A stretch of 64,000 bases of DNA from Hippopus hippopus (taxonomy: Eukaryota; Mollusca; Bivalvia; Cardiida; Cardiidae): the NCBI GenBank assembly GCA_946811185.2, contig OX328105.1, forward strand, positions 51,398,845-51,462,844. The letters are read 5' to 3'. Position numbers and translations under genes: made by a program. The notes beneath the pieces were generated by a model. It worked only from the letters and a program-made list of their open reading frames with translations, was not told the origin of the DNA and ran no database searches. Below are positions 1 through 12,700 of this stretch, in pieces (position 1 is the first letter of the stretch; every line of letters starts with the position of its first letter).

Positions 1-3
1 TTT

Positions 4-228
4 TTAACCCTTTACCAGTAATCCACAGTTTTAACGACCCTGCAGGAAAAAGCTTTGAAAACATTGTGGGAAAAGTAGAAGATGCTGGTAACTAGCATTT
101 CCTCCTTTTCCCATAATTTTTTCTATTCTATGAAAGCCAAATCTCACCATTAAAGCAATATTCAATTTTTGGTCTGCAAATGCTTTCAATTTGGACCAGT
201 CTAAATTTTTTTGTTAGATAAATGTTAA
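4..228 (+). mobile_element. MITE-A at window start
   Basis: TTAACCCTTTACC at 4-16; half-degenerate palindrome at 58-125; the right end has decayed (ttagataaatgttaaa). Confidence 0.8.
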
Positions 229-390
229 AAGTGTGTGAACCTTTTGTAGTGTATTCCTTTATGTAGACCTGCGCCTATATTCACAAAGTATTCTAAATTC
301 TGCTCTGAAAAAGTAACTCTAACAAGTAAAGCCGTCCTGTTGGCTGCATGGTATTGTCTCATACAATCAGATTGCTTATCTTTAAATTTT

Positions 391-884
391 TTAACCCTTT
401 ACCACACAGTCCCAAGTTTTAACGACCCTGAAGAAAAAAGCTTTTGAAAAAGGAGAAAATGCTGGTTACCAGCATTTTCTCCTTTTCCCACAATGATTTC
501 TCTCCTATCAAAGACAAATCTCACCATTTGAGCAATATTCAATTTTGTCATTGCTAAATACACAAGATATATTGCTAGTCATAGATTAGTGACAGGATGC
601 ACACCAAATAACACAGAATGAAGGTGTGGCTATAGAAATTATGGGCGGCGACTAAATCTTGTATGTGGTTCCTTATTGATGCAGTAGATATTGTGTGAAA
701 ATTCTGTGTGCACACCATTGGATGCAGATGGAGCATGGTGAAATTGATATTTGATTGATTAGCATTGTATGGTGTGTATGCATGCATGATACATGTATTT
801 AACTAGACAAAACTTACTCAGTTTTTGGTCTGCAAATTCTTTTACTTTGGACAAGTCTAAAATTTGTTGTTTGGAAATGGTTAA
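391..884 (+). mobile_element. MITE-A split by MITE-B
   Basis: TTAA at 391-394 and 881-884. The left part runs to about 549 and the right part resumes near 816 with tttttggtctgcaaattc; the gap is a MITE-B copy. Confidence 0.82.
550..815. mobile_element. MITE-B copy 1
   Basis: About 265 bp matching 38796-39061 (ggatgcacaccaaataacac, aaatcttgtatgtggttcct, agcattgtatggtgtgtatg), with inverted ends around gctaaatacac and gtatttaac. Confidence 0.75.
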
Positions 885-1493
885 CAGTGTTCCCATTTGA
901 GCAAATTCTGTGTTAATCACACTTTCAAATTAAAATTCATGTAACAAATATTGGTTACAAGCGAGTCCTCACATAAGAAAAATCAGGGATGAAAAAGACC
1001 ATTTTGGGATTTTCCTCATTGAATGTCCAACTTTCTTAATTCTGAATTCCTTTTTAAACTACTCAGGCATATACCTGTATAATTATCATCTAATGTACAC
1101 GCAGTGTTGCCATATAAAATTTTGCAATGCCTTTTTAATGACTTTAAACTGTAAGTTTACCTGAATATTTGTATAAAACAATTTTTCATGCTGTAAATCA
1201 ACAATATGGATTGCTTTACCACCAGTTGGGAACCATTACTGTCATACCCTCTAATATGAAATCTTACCCCCAGATTTTCAGCCCAGGGTTTAAGAGTATC
1301 CTTGAAATAAAAAGCTTGTGGGAACACTGGTTAAAATGGTTTGAACCTCTAGTGTTACATGCCCTCATGTAGACCTGGGCCTGTATTCACTAAGTATTCT
1401 TGATTGTGCTTTAAAGAAGTAACTAAATTCCAAGAGAAGCCTTTTGATTGGCTGCATGGTATGGTCTCAGCTAATCAGATTGCAAATCTTCAA

Positions 1494-2193
1494 TTTTTGA
1501 CCCTTTACCACAAAATCCCAGGTCTTAACAACCATGAAGAAAAAGACTTTTGAAAATATTCTGTTATTTAAATGCCCAAAGTTGCACCTTTTCATTGAAT
1601 ATAATCATTAAAATTATGTAATTCCAGAGAAAAATATAAGAAGTTGTAACACAAAAAAACCCGAGTTCATACAATCCTGAAAGAGAAGCCTATTGAAAAC
1701 ATTGTGGGAAACATGCATTTTCTCCTTTTCAACCTTTCACCAAACAATCCAACCCTGAGTTTAAACAATAATGAATCAAAAGCCTTTTGAAAACATTGTG
1801 GGTGAACAAGAAAATGCTGGTAACCAGCATTTTCTCCTCTTCCCACAATGCTTACTACCCCATCAAAAGCATATTCCATCATTTGAGCCAAATTAAATGT
1901 CAGCTACAAATGCTTTCAATTTGAACATGTCAACAATTTTGTCATTTGGTAGGGAGTAAAAGTTTTCACCCTTAACCACATGATCATGAGTTTTAACGAC
2001 CCTATGGGAGGAGGTTTTTAAAAATATTGTGGGAAAAAGAAGAAAATGCTGGTAACCAGCATTTTCTTCTTTTTCCCACAATGTTTTCTACCCTTTGAAA
2101 GACAAGTTTTATATTTTAAATAACATGTAATTTGACATCTGCAAATGCTTTCAATTTGGACTGGGCTAAATTTTTGTCCTGTAGTAAAGAGTC
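1494..2193 (+). mobile_element. MITE-A cluster: four copies and fragments
   Basis: Fragment 1494-1561 (left arm only), fragment about 1665-1730 (half palindrome), copy 1731-1949 (palindrome 1790-1853) and copy 1969-2193 (palindrome 2024-2086 with agaagaaaatgctggtaacc). All in the same orientation. Confidence 0.8.
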
Positions 2194-2465
2194 AGGATAC
2201 TTCTTCTACTTTGATCTCATGATTTTGTTGACATCTAAAGAAAACTGATCAATAGCTGTAATTAACACCTTAGGATATTCACCGTTTAACCTCATGTATG
2301 TTTTTGATGGAAGTGAGCTCTCTGTAAAAAAAAAAAACATTATTAGTAGAAAATTGTCGTAATTATATTATTTCCTAATTTGAGCCAATGGCTTTCTGTC
2401 AGCTGTTTGTATCTTTAATAAACACAGGTCTATGAATTAGACTCATTAATCCTATACTTTATGTT

Positions 2466-2808
2466 TAAACCTTTACCACACTATTGCGACTTTCAATGAC
2501 ACTCGGGAAGACAGCTTTGAAAATATTGTTGAAAAAGGAGAAAATGCTGGTTTTTTTTCTCTTTCTTAGATAAAACTTGCATTTGAGACACATCTAATTT
2601 GTTGTATACAAATGCTTTCAATTTCGACATCCTAAAACTTTGTCATAGTGTACAAAGTTCAATCAATAATTACTTTGATAGAAAACATTGAGAGAAAGGA
2701 GAAAATGCAGGTTACCAGTATTTTCTCTTTTTTTTTCACAATGTTTTCAAAAGCCTTCATTTATCAGGGACGTTAAAACTAACTTGGGATTGTGAGGTAA
2801 AGGGTTAT
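2466..2808. mobile_element. Two diverged MITE-A copies
   Basis: Plus copy 2466-2655, whose palindrome lost its right half to a T run, then minus copy about 2665-2808 ending gattgtgaggtaaagggtta. Confidence 0.72.
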
Positions 2809-3013
2809 AGGAGGATTTCATGATAGAAATAATTTCCTCTTTTCCCACATTTTTTTCACGAGCTTTTTTTTCAGAGCTGTAAAAAGATATTATTGTGTGC
2901 ATGTATTAATGTTTGAAGAAGCCAAAATTGTCTAGTAATAAGGCTTATTTGTCTTATGATTTCCTATAATGGACATAATTAGGCTAATTATATCAGCTTT
3001 AAAACCAGCTTCT

Positions 3014-3241
3014 TAACCCTTTCCCAAACAATCCCTGTTTTTTACGGGTCAGGAATAGAAGCCTTTTGAAAACATTGTGGGAAAAGGAGAAAATGCTGGC
3101 AACCAGCATTTTCTCCTTTTCCCACAATGTTTTCTACCCTATCATATAGAAAAATCATCTTTTTAGCAACTGTTAATTTGTCATCTGCAAAATACTTTCA
3201 ATTTGGTCTAGTCCAAAATTTGCCGTTTGGGAAAGGGTTTT
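3014..3241 (+). mobile_element. MITE-A, subfamily copy 1
   Basis: Intact with palindrome at about 3067-3134. Shares ccctttcccaaacaatccct, tttttacgggtcaggaatag and a distinctive right arm with the copy at 34149-34379, unlike all other copies; the pair looks like a recent duplication. Confidence 0.88.
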
Positions 3242-3638
3242 TTGAGACATTCCAGACAAGGGCAACCTTGTCGTTGTTCTTATTACCGCAAGTCTTAGAG
3301 CAAATATATGTAGACTCAACCTCTTTCATTGCCTGAAAATCCAATCCACTTAAAATCAAAAGTATTTTTTTTTACATAAATGCTTGAGTGAATAAGCAGA
3401 TTGCATAGATTCAAGATCAGACTACACATTCTGTGGAACTTGATCTTGATCTACAATGTCCATGAAAACACCTTGTATTTACGCTTAGCAGCTGAAGGGT
3501 TAATCTATTCAAAGTTTTAAGTATGAAAAAAATATCCAATATTTGTGCTCTGTGGATGTTTCTTTGATTTTACCATCATTTCTACTATAAGTTGTATATA
3601 CTTTGTTTAGTAAGGAAAGTTTGTGTGTGTATTTTTAG

Positions 3639-3718
3639 GAGTGTCATACTGAAAAATCAACTATCAAAAGGAAAAGAGAAAGCTGCCAAGTTTGCAGTGC
3701 TATACATAGTCAGAATTT
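3639..3718 (+). CDS. TTC3: TTC3-like exon 1 of those seen
   Basis: An 80-nt exon between a TTTTTAG acceptor and a GTAAGT donor. It enters with one base of a split codon and leaves in phase 1, which matches exon 6166-6245. It encodes residues 1-26 ([20 protein letters not shown] and onward). The next exon restores a helical segment of the length seen ahead of the TPRs in vertebrate TTC3. The preceding exon must end in phase 2 and is not securely identified. Confidence 0.6.
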
Positions 3719-6700
3719 GTAAGTATTTTGTTTCACAATCTTTAAAATATTTATTATTGATGTATTACATGTAGATCTAAAGGTATTAATGAACGTAAAT
3801 GTTAACAAATATTGCAAGGAAATTAATCTTTTTTTTTAGTGAGAATATGGTATGATTTTCTTCTTTTTCTTTTTTTAACTTTTACCAAACAATCACGTTT
3901 TAACCCATTACCACGCAATGACGACTTTTAACAACCCTGGGAAAGAAGCCTTTTGAAAACATTGTGGGAAAAGGAGAAAATGCTGGTAACCAGCATTTTC
4001 TCCTTTTCCCACAAAGTTTTCTACCCTATCAGAGAAAAATTGCACCATTTGAGCCACATTGAAATTGTTGTCTGCCACTGCTTTCAATTTGGACAAGTCC
4101 ACATTTTTGTCGTGTGGTAAAGGGTTAACAACCCTGAGAATTAAAGCTTCATAAAGAAGAAGTGAGGGAAAAAGGGGAAATGATGGTCACCAGCATTTCT
4201 CCCTTTCCCAAGACGCTTTCTACCTTTTCTTAAACGAATCCCATCATTTGAACCACATTCAATTTCTTGTCTGAAAATGCTTTCAATTTACACAAGTTTG
4301 AAATTTTGTCCACTTGTAAAGGGTAAACTCTTTACCAAAAGAAAAGATTTTAGACCAGTCCAAATTGCAAGCATTTGCAGATAACAAGTTAAGTATCAGT
4401 CAAATAATAGGTTTAGTCTTTAAAAGGATACAAAACATTGTGGGAAAAGGAGAAAATGCTGGTTACCAGCATTTTCTCCTTTTCCCACAATGTTTTCAAA
4501 TGCTTTTGCATCTGGGTTATTAAAACTCAGAAAGTTTCAGTCAAGGGTAAAGAGGGAAAAGCTGATAGTCACTGCCTTGTAAGAGTTTGCCTGTTCAGTT
4601 GTGGGGATTGAAGTGATAATGATGATACAAGAAGAGTTTTCCAAGCCTGTTTTAGCTTTTTGGTTTCCATGACATTATCATGTTGTTCCTAATTATGCCT
4701 CATTCAACTGATTTTGACACAGATTCATGTTTTTATGCATCCTCGGTGACCCAGTTTTGATTCATTCTGTAATTGCCCCTGGGTTATTTCGCTGGCGTTT
4801 CCTCGTTCTCATGAATTATTCATGAAGCATTTTGAGTGGTGATCTCAGTTTTTCTTTGAGAAAATTTAAACTGTTTTTATCACAAACATGCCGTCATTTC
4901 TATTTTTTACTTATCGATATCCAATCACATCATTCTTTGCAAATCAAGCTTAGCGATACTTTAAATATGGCGGCGCCCATCAACATCACAATCAAGAAGT
5001 GTTTAAAAGACATTTTCGGTGTAACGACGAAACATTGTCAGTTAAAATCGTACACAAAGATCGATAGTGTCATCCCTGTATTGCAGAATGGCATATCTCA
5101 CAGGAGACAAGCATGCCGACGGCCGCCATATTTGTTGACAACCTTGGGTTTTTTCCAGGGTTATTTTTAGTAATGGAAGAAATGAAATTATCCTCTCTAC
5201 AAGAGAGTATCATTATCATTCCGATTGGATATTAGGGTGCTTCCCGACCATATGAATATTCATAAGAAACGACTATTTGCTAGTCAGTTTTCCCGGGGGT
5301 GATGCATGGAGAGTAAAGTAATGCTTCAAACCTGGGTTCCAAGGATGGTTTTTATTTCAGTCCCTATAACATTTTTAGTTTGGCTGCTATATAATGTTGA
5401 GATATTGTTTTGGCCCTAGCATTGTCATCAGCGTTGTGCGAAAACTTTGGCATTTTGTAATATCTCTGATATTACTGAAAATTTTTTTTTTGAAACTTGG
5501 ACAAGCTGTTAAGTATCAAAAGGGGAACCTAAACAACTAGGGCAGGTAACTATCAAAGTGTTTTTGACCGATATGCCCCTCTTTCAACTTCTTGAGTTTT
5601 CACTGAAAATCAAGCACTTGCAGTCGAATGTTGGTAACTGCATGTGGCCCTCTTGTGTGAAAAACATTGAGAGAAAAGGACTGAGGACATGTGACACACC
5701 ATTACTTTGCTTTCTATCTTTATATTAAAGATACATCCTTACAGCTTGAGGAAAAAAAAAGACACTGTTAAAACTTGAAAGTGTGTAGAATGGCTCAGCT
5801 GTGTAAACATAGGTAAATTACCAATATATATGGTGTAAGGGATAGAAAAACTCAAGGGATTTGTCCTCATTTAAAACTGGAAACGACAACAGCGGTGGCT
5901 TGGAAGGCCTTTAGAACATGAAATGCATTTCCTAGCCGTCGTAATCTGTGCAACCTTGCAGCTGTCAGGGGCAGCATTTGGCATAAAGATACAAAAATGA
6001 CTGTAGTTTGATAAAAAATATATGAAATGAGTTAAAAACTGGCAAAAAACTGACTGAAAACGAGTATAGATGTATTATTAAAGTACTGAAACTGATGGTT
6101 TGACAGATACCATCTAAATATATGATCTTGTCACAGACTACAATGCATTTATTTCTGTTTAACAGATAGAGAACATGTTTTAAGCCTTGTTGAGACTGGA
6201 TGTTACTTTGTGGACAAAACAAAGAGGAAGGTTGCAACACAAGAGGTAAATTGTCTGGAATACTCATCCTGGTAGTTCAATAACATATAGGGCTTTTAAC
6301 TCTTTACCACCGAATGCTGAGTTTTAATGATCCTGCATCAGAAGCCTTTTGAAAAAAATTATTGTGGGAAAAGGAGAAAAATGCTGGTAACCAGCATTCT
6401 CTCCTTTTCCCACAATGATTTCTAACCTTTCCAAAACAAATTTCAATTTTTGAGCCACATTTAAATTGTCATCTGCAAATGCTTTGAGTTTGGACAAGTT
6501 CAAAATTTCATTGTGCGGTAAAGAGTTATTCCTTAACTCTTTACCACACAACAAAATTGTAGACTAGTCAAAATTCAAAGCATTTGCAGTCAACTTATTA
6601 AACGTGACTCAAAAGTTGAAAATTGTAACCAGCCTCCTTTTCCTCCTTTTCCCACAATGTTTTCAAAAGCCATCTTCCTCAGGTTTGTTAAAACTCGGGA

Positions 6701-9700
6701 TTGTGTGGTAAAGGGTTAACAGAAGACAAAATAAACAAAACTCTTTTAGGAATGGTAGAAAACATTGTGGTAAAAGGAGAAAATGCTGGTAACCAGCATT
6801 TTTTCCTTTTCCCACAATGTTTTCAAAAGTTTTCTTTCTCAGGGTCGTTAAAACTCTGGATTTTGTGGTAAAGGGTTAACTCTTTACCACACAAGAAAAT
6901 TGTTGAAATTTTGACCAAATTCAAAGCATTCCAGACAACAAACGAAATGGGGACCGAATGATATAATTTGTCATAGAAAGAGAAGGAATCATTTTGGGCA
7001 AACGAGAAAATGCTGGTTACCAGCATATTCTCCTTGTCCCATAATGTTTTCAAAAGCTTTCTTTCTCAGGATTTTTAAAACTTGGGACTGTGTGGCAGAG
7101 GGTTAAAGCGCTGAAACCAAAGTAGTTTTCTTGTGTGTGTGTGTGGAAAGTGTAGCTCAAGATCAGAATGCACAGAATGTGCAGTGTGATCTTAGAGCTA
7201 CATTGTCCACTACAGTCTGTGTCATCATGATGCAAAAACTTTTGATGTTTTATAATATCTCTGTCCTTACTAAAGATTTTTACTTCAAACTCGAACTAGT
7301 TGTAAACTATGAAGAGGGATACCCATACAGCAAGGGTAGGTAACCATCAAAATATTTTTGACATGATTATGCCCCTTTTTCAACTTAGAATTTTCACTTA
7401 AGATAAATGAATATCTAAAAGCAACTGCAGCTGAATGTTGACACCTCCATGGGACGCTTTTGTTAATTTTACTTGTATGGTTTGACTGAGTTGACTTACA
7501 TTTGATCTTGTTCGACATCAGAAAAAAGCACCCTAGTGTGCTGGTAACCAGAATGTTTCCCTTTTCCCATCATATTTTCTGTCTGATCAAAAGCAAATTT
7601 TATTATTTAAGCCACTTTTAAATCATGGTCTGAAATGCTTTGAATTTCGACTAGTTTAAAATTTTGTTGTTTGGTAAAGAGCTTACTTGAAGAATAAATT
7701 TTAGTTTTGTTGACTTCATTTTAATCATAAGGAAGCCTATCACAGGTAGTGTTGCTTTTGTGGATAGTTGAAACAAGATCAAACTGCACATAGTTTCATC
7801 TTTGACTGACACCCTCTGTTGTTTTCTTAGATATTCTGATGCAATATTTTGGTTTCATTTACTGTCAGACTGAAAAAACCTACTGGTATTTCAGTTGTTT
7901 GGCAATCTTAAGAATTTAACCCCTTATTGGGACATGTCTATAATAGGCTAGAAAACATTGTGATAAAAAGGGAAAATGCTAGTTACTAGTGTTCTTGAAA
8001 ACCTTCTTCAGAGTTCTTAACTCCTTACCAAATGACAATATTTTAGACTGGTCCAGACTCAAAGCATTTGCAGACAAAACAATAACTAACTTAAATGATG
8101 GTGTTTGTGTTTGCAACAGTTGAAAACATTGTTAGAAAAGGAGAAAATGCTGGTTATCAGCATTTTCTCTTTTTCTCATGATATTTCAGAAGACTTCTTT
8201 CTCGGCGACGTTAAAACATGGCATTGTTTAGTATAACTGAAAAGAATGTTTTATAAAGGATTAAAGATTGGAAAATTTTGTGATATTGCCCTCTCTCAAC
8301 TTTTAGTGATGTTTTTGACACACAGGAAATATCACAGGCTGAGGAATTGTAGGAATAGAAAATTCCAACTTTTAATGACCCTGAGAAAGAAGTCTTTTGA
8401 AACAGTTGTCAGAAAAAGAGAAAATACTGATAACTAGCATTTTCCTTTTCCCACAAGTTTATATACCCTTCCCAAAGTAAGTTTCAGTTTTTGAGTTATA
8501 TTTATCATGTTGTCTGCAAATGCTTTTAATTTGGACAAGTCCAAAATTTTGTCATATAGTAAAGAGTTAAACAATTTCAGAATTATTTTTTATCTATGCA
8601 GGACATTTTACTGGCAGAGGATTTCAAGATAAAAGGGAATGAATTGTTTAGTACAAAAGATTATCTTCAATCAGAAATATATTATACACAATCTGCAAGA
8701 AAAGAGTAAGTTTGTTTTTCGACATCTGATTAATCACTAGATCTTGTTAGTCAGTAGCGAGCTGGACTTGAGAGCAGGTGGTTGTGGGTTCGATCCCTAG
8801 TTTGGCCAATTTCTTCCCAAGGATTGATGATCGTCATTGTGACAGGATTTGTTCCTTTCCCACCGCTACTGTTGGGCAATCGGTTTAAAATCACAATCGA
8901 TTATCGCTTTATAATCGGAAGAGCAAACCAACTAGCTATCGGTTGAACAATCAGTTTCTCTGTTGAACTGAGAATGCTTTTTTGCTTTAAATACTGTGAC
9001 AATTTGTGTACATGATATTAAGTTTATGAAGATGTTATTTTTTGTACTTAAAATAATCAAAGGAAATACATTACCATTAAATTCTTTGCTTTATTTAATA
9101 CCATTTATTTTGGTCCTTAAATCTTAATTTCCAAACCAGTTAAAAAAAATTCAGAAGACTTGTTCATATTTCAAGCATGTGCAGATGACACCCCCCCCAC
9201 CCCCCCCCATGCCACGCTGATCATTGTAGTGTCATGGGTTTTCACGTTTTTTCTTGGCGATCTATTTTTTTATGTCAGTTAATTTTGGAGAAGTGTTACC
9301 ATATGATTTGACATGAATTTGTCATTTTGAATGGCAGGTAACATTAAAATCTGTCACTTTACACTAGATAAGAGGATTAACATCTTTATTATGTTTTCAT
9401 AAATGACTCGCCAGCTTGATTACCTGTGATAAACAGAGCCGCACTTGTCCTTCGCATTTGATACTGATCATGTTTATTAAAGCCCATATTTCTGCCGGAT
9501 GCATGCGAGCCAAGTGATATGAAGCTTTTGACAATAATTTCAGCATCAGATTGACAGTTAGGCAGATATTTTTTAGCGTCAAAGACCGGTCATTTCAAAT
9601 TTCCAAGCGTCAAAATCCGGGTCAGGGGTCAAATGAGAAGCTTGCAGAGTTGTCAAGACAACCATGGACAAAAATTTCTTGCTCATTTTTCCGGCAAATT

Positions 9701-12700
9701 TTTGTGTTTGTTATCAACCATGTGGAATCCAAGAGTGTGATTAATATTAGTCGCAAAACCAAGCACTAAAAACCATTATTCTGGACTGAGCAAGTTCCAA
9801 TACCGACTACAATCGATTCCAGGATTTCTCAATCGATTCTCGCAATCGGAAGCCAAAACCAACTGACTTTCGACCATAGTCGATCATCGGCCCACCACTA
9901 CCCACCGCTGACCATTGTTTGACGATGGTTATGTGGTAAAGTAGCCAGTGGCTTGGAAAGAAAATTGTGTGGAGTACTGTGTTACGGGAGACCACTCCTT
10001 CATGCATGGCTTTGTCCCGATTTAAACACAATACCTAACAACTGCGTTAGGGAGATGTCTCTTTAGCTCAGTGGTTATGGTATTGGCCTTTTGTCCGGGC
10101 GCTCTAGGGTTCGAATCCTGCCCGGTCCCTTTATTTCTACCATGCATTTGTTCATTTGTTTCTTTGTTACGGACTTTGTTCGTAAGATGGGGGCTCGTCC
10201 GGGATTGGCCATTGAACCATTAATTCCATTTGTTGTCCAAAAACGGACATTTGTTGTCTAAATAATAGACTTACTGCCTAATAAGGCTTTGAGTCATCAA
10301 TAAATGATGACTTTAAGAGGGGGTGTGTTACGGGAGACCACTCCTTCATGCATGGCTTCATCTCGATTTAAACACAATACCTAACAACTGTGTTAGGGAG
10401 ATGTCTCTTTAGCTCAGTAGTTATGGTATTGGCCTTTCGTCCGGGCGTTCTAGGGTTCGAATCCTGCCCGGTCCCTTTATTTCTACCATGCATTTGTTCA
10501 TTTGTTTCTTTGTTACGGACTTTGTTCGTAAGAACTGGTAAAAGAGACTCCAGGAAAACATGGATAGGTGCACTGGCCTCTGCGATATAACTGAAATAAT
10601 GTTGAAAATGGCGTTAAACACCATATAATCAATCAATCTTGATAGAAGGGGTTGAACCCTTTACTAGACGACAAAAGTTTAGACTTGTCCAAATTGAAAG
10701 CACTTGCAGACAACAAAATAAATGTGACTGAAGGATTGAAATTCATTTTAGGAAAGGTAGAAAACATTAGGGGAAAGGAGAAAATGCAGGTTACCAGCAT
10801 GTTCTCCGTTTCCCACAATATTTTCAAAAGGCTTCTTTCTTAGGGTGGTTAAAAGTCAGGATTGTGTGATAAAGGGTTAAACCGAGTTCAGTTTAAACCT
10901 ATTTATTTTACAAGATGGTACAAGTTATATTGATTCCTCTAGATGATTATTTCCTGGAAGCCTTAATGAGTGCTCCTGCCGTGATGTTTGTAGTTCCAAA
11001 GGTTGCTCCCACTCGTTATGGGAATCAAACCCAGAACCTGTGGTGGGAGAGGCATACCCTCTACCACTGAGGTCCTAGTCATATTCAAACAAAATTTACA
11101 TAGACCCTACTGCATTCTCCAAATTTGACAAGCCCAGGGAGAACGGGTTGAAAATGCAGGAAAATACGCCATCTTTGAGTTCTTTCTGTGTTTTTACTAT
11201 GCCCCTGCCAGGATGTCATTGTGTCTCACACTTCCAGCTAAGTTTTATTGCTGTCTTGTTTAAGACCTCACTATCTCCTTTGCGTTCTTGCTTTGTTCTT
11301 TCTTAGACCTCATCAGATCATATTACGTGCTTACTGCGCATTACCATGTTCTCATTATGCCCTTTGCGATCTTACAAATTCAAGTCCGCCCACACTGCAT
11401 TCTCATTAAAATTTTGTTTAGCAAATTTTCATGAACAGTGCAATCTTTCCCTCCCATATCAGGTTTTGAGTAGGTCCTAGAAGACCATATTAGGTTTGTG
11501 CTCGTCAGTACCATTGTTCTCGCATATTTTTTGAGTCCTTTACTGCATCCTGATTTGATCATATCCTTGCTATGTTTTTTGACTACATGTATGTTCAAAA
11601 TTCACCTACAAGTTGGTACTGTAAAGTCCATACGGGTAGCTCAGTGGTTATCTGGCTCTTGACCTGTTGGTTGCTGGTTTGATACACAGTTGATACAAAC
11701 TCTTTTTCCAGTGATTTTTGGCCTCTCACTTCTGATGCATTTGAGAAAAGTAGTCAGTGGCTTGGAAAGTTGTGTCAGTACTGGTGTGGGAAAGCCACGA
11801 AACACATGTATAGATGCACTGACCACCGTGATATGATCTGAGTTGTTTAAACGGTGTTAAACTCCAATACAAATGGTAATGTGTCGGACTGGTTTTAGAT
11901 TAGCATAGTAGGAACTTGGTTTTGACTTGGGTTTTACTCATGGAAACTAAAACTATGGATTAACATCCCTACTGATTGAGCCAACCATATTTCGGTAACT
12001 AATATGATTTTTCTTTCAGCCCCTTCTGCCACATATATTACAGTAACAGAGCACAGGCTTATCATAAACTAGAAAGATACATGTGAGTACTAACTTAGCA
12101 ATGTCTTCCCTTAATTTGGGGGAATAGGAATCATTGATTAACATTTTTTTTGAGACTTTCCCATATGTTTGTCATTACAGAAGATAACTTCCTCAGAATT
12201 GGGCTTCTTGTTAACTATCTTTAGGGAACTTTTATAGGAGTGTCCTAGGGCAAGACACTTTAGTAGAGCCATAAGGCAGTACTGGTGAAACCCAAAACAT
12301 ACATGCATATGTTGGCAGTCACTGCAATATGACTTAAATAGTGTTGAAAGCAGCATAAAACACCATTTACTTAATCAATTTAGTGGAATGCATACATGGC
12401 ATGCAGATAACCCTGAAATACTTTTGACACAGTTATGCCCCTTTTCATACTTTTCACAAATTTTTCAATTGAAGAAAACAATTGCAACCAATTATTGGCA
12501 CCCTAGTGCAGTGCTCTTGTGTTCCTTTCTCATTATTAGCAACCCTTTACCTTATGTTTTGTAACTGTTGGAAGTTTACCCTTTACCCATTGACAAGATT
12601 GCGGAGTATTACAGGAGTTAGTTCACCTACAGTTTTCATTATGATTGATTATGAATTTTTTTCCTGACCCAGTGATTAGGCAACTGGTTGGGTGTATGTG

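Larger units (their letters stand above)
9980..10533 (+). mobile_element. Complete TRIM-type miniature LTR retrotransposon with tRNA-like LTRs
   Basis: Two direct repeats of 208 bp (9980-10187 and 10326-10533) begin TGTTAC and end GTAAGA. They differ at about seven positions, all transitions. Right after the 5' LTR, 10188-10205 reads TGGGGGCTCGTCCGGGAT, the exact 18-nt complement of a tRNA-Pro 3' end. A purine tract (AAGAGGGGG, 10315-10323) lies just before the 3' LTR. ACTG flanks both sides (9976-9979 and 10534-10537), a 4-bp target duplication. The 138-bp interior has no coding capacity, so movement would need proteins from another LTR element. It is inserted in a SINE. Confidence 0.9.
8748..10632 (+). 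mobile_element. SINE-1 copy split by a hAT-like element and a TRIM
   Basis: SINE pieces lie at about 8748-8866, 9901-9979 and 10534-10632. The head carries a box-B-like GGTTCGATCCC; the body reads ggattgatgat...cattgtgacagg; the tail is gttaaacaccat followed by aatc repeats. The same SINE is found near 12915, 23255, 28957 and 50636, which shows how the three pieces once joined. Confidence 0.85.

Noticed and set aside
1104..1149. Possible earlier exon of the TTC3-like gene ending in phase 2 before GTAAGT
   Set aside because: The phase would fit exon 3639-3718, but the acceptor (cacgcag) has a poor pyrimidine tract and the peptide has no recognised similarity.
9551..9769. Transposase remnant in the hAT-like element
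   Set aside because: The 72-residue frame shows no hAT catalytic or dimerisation motif; the element is taken as non-autonomous.
10057..10130. Functional tRNA gene
   Set aside because: Box A and box B are good, but the acceptor stem and much of the T stem do not pair and the segment is duplicated as part of an LTR; a promoter relic rather than a tRNA.
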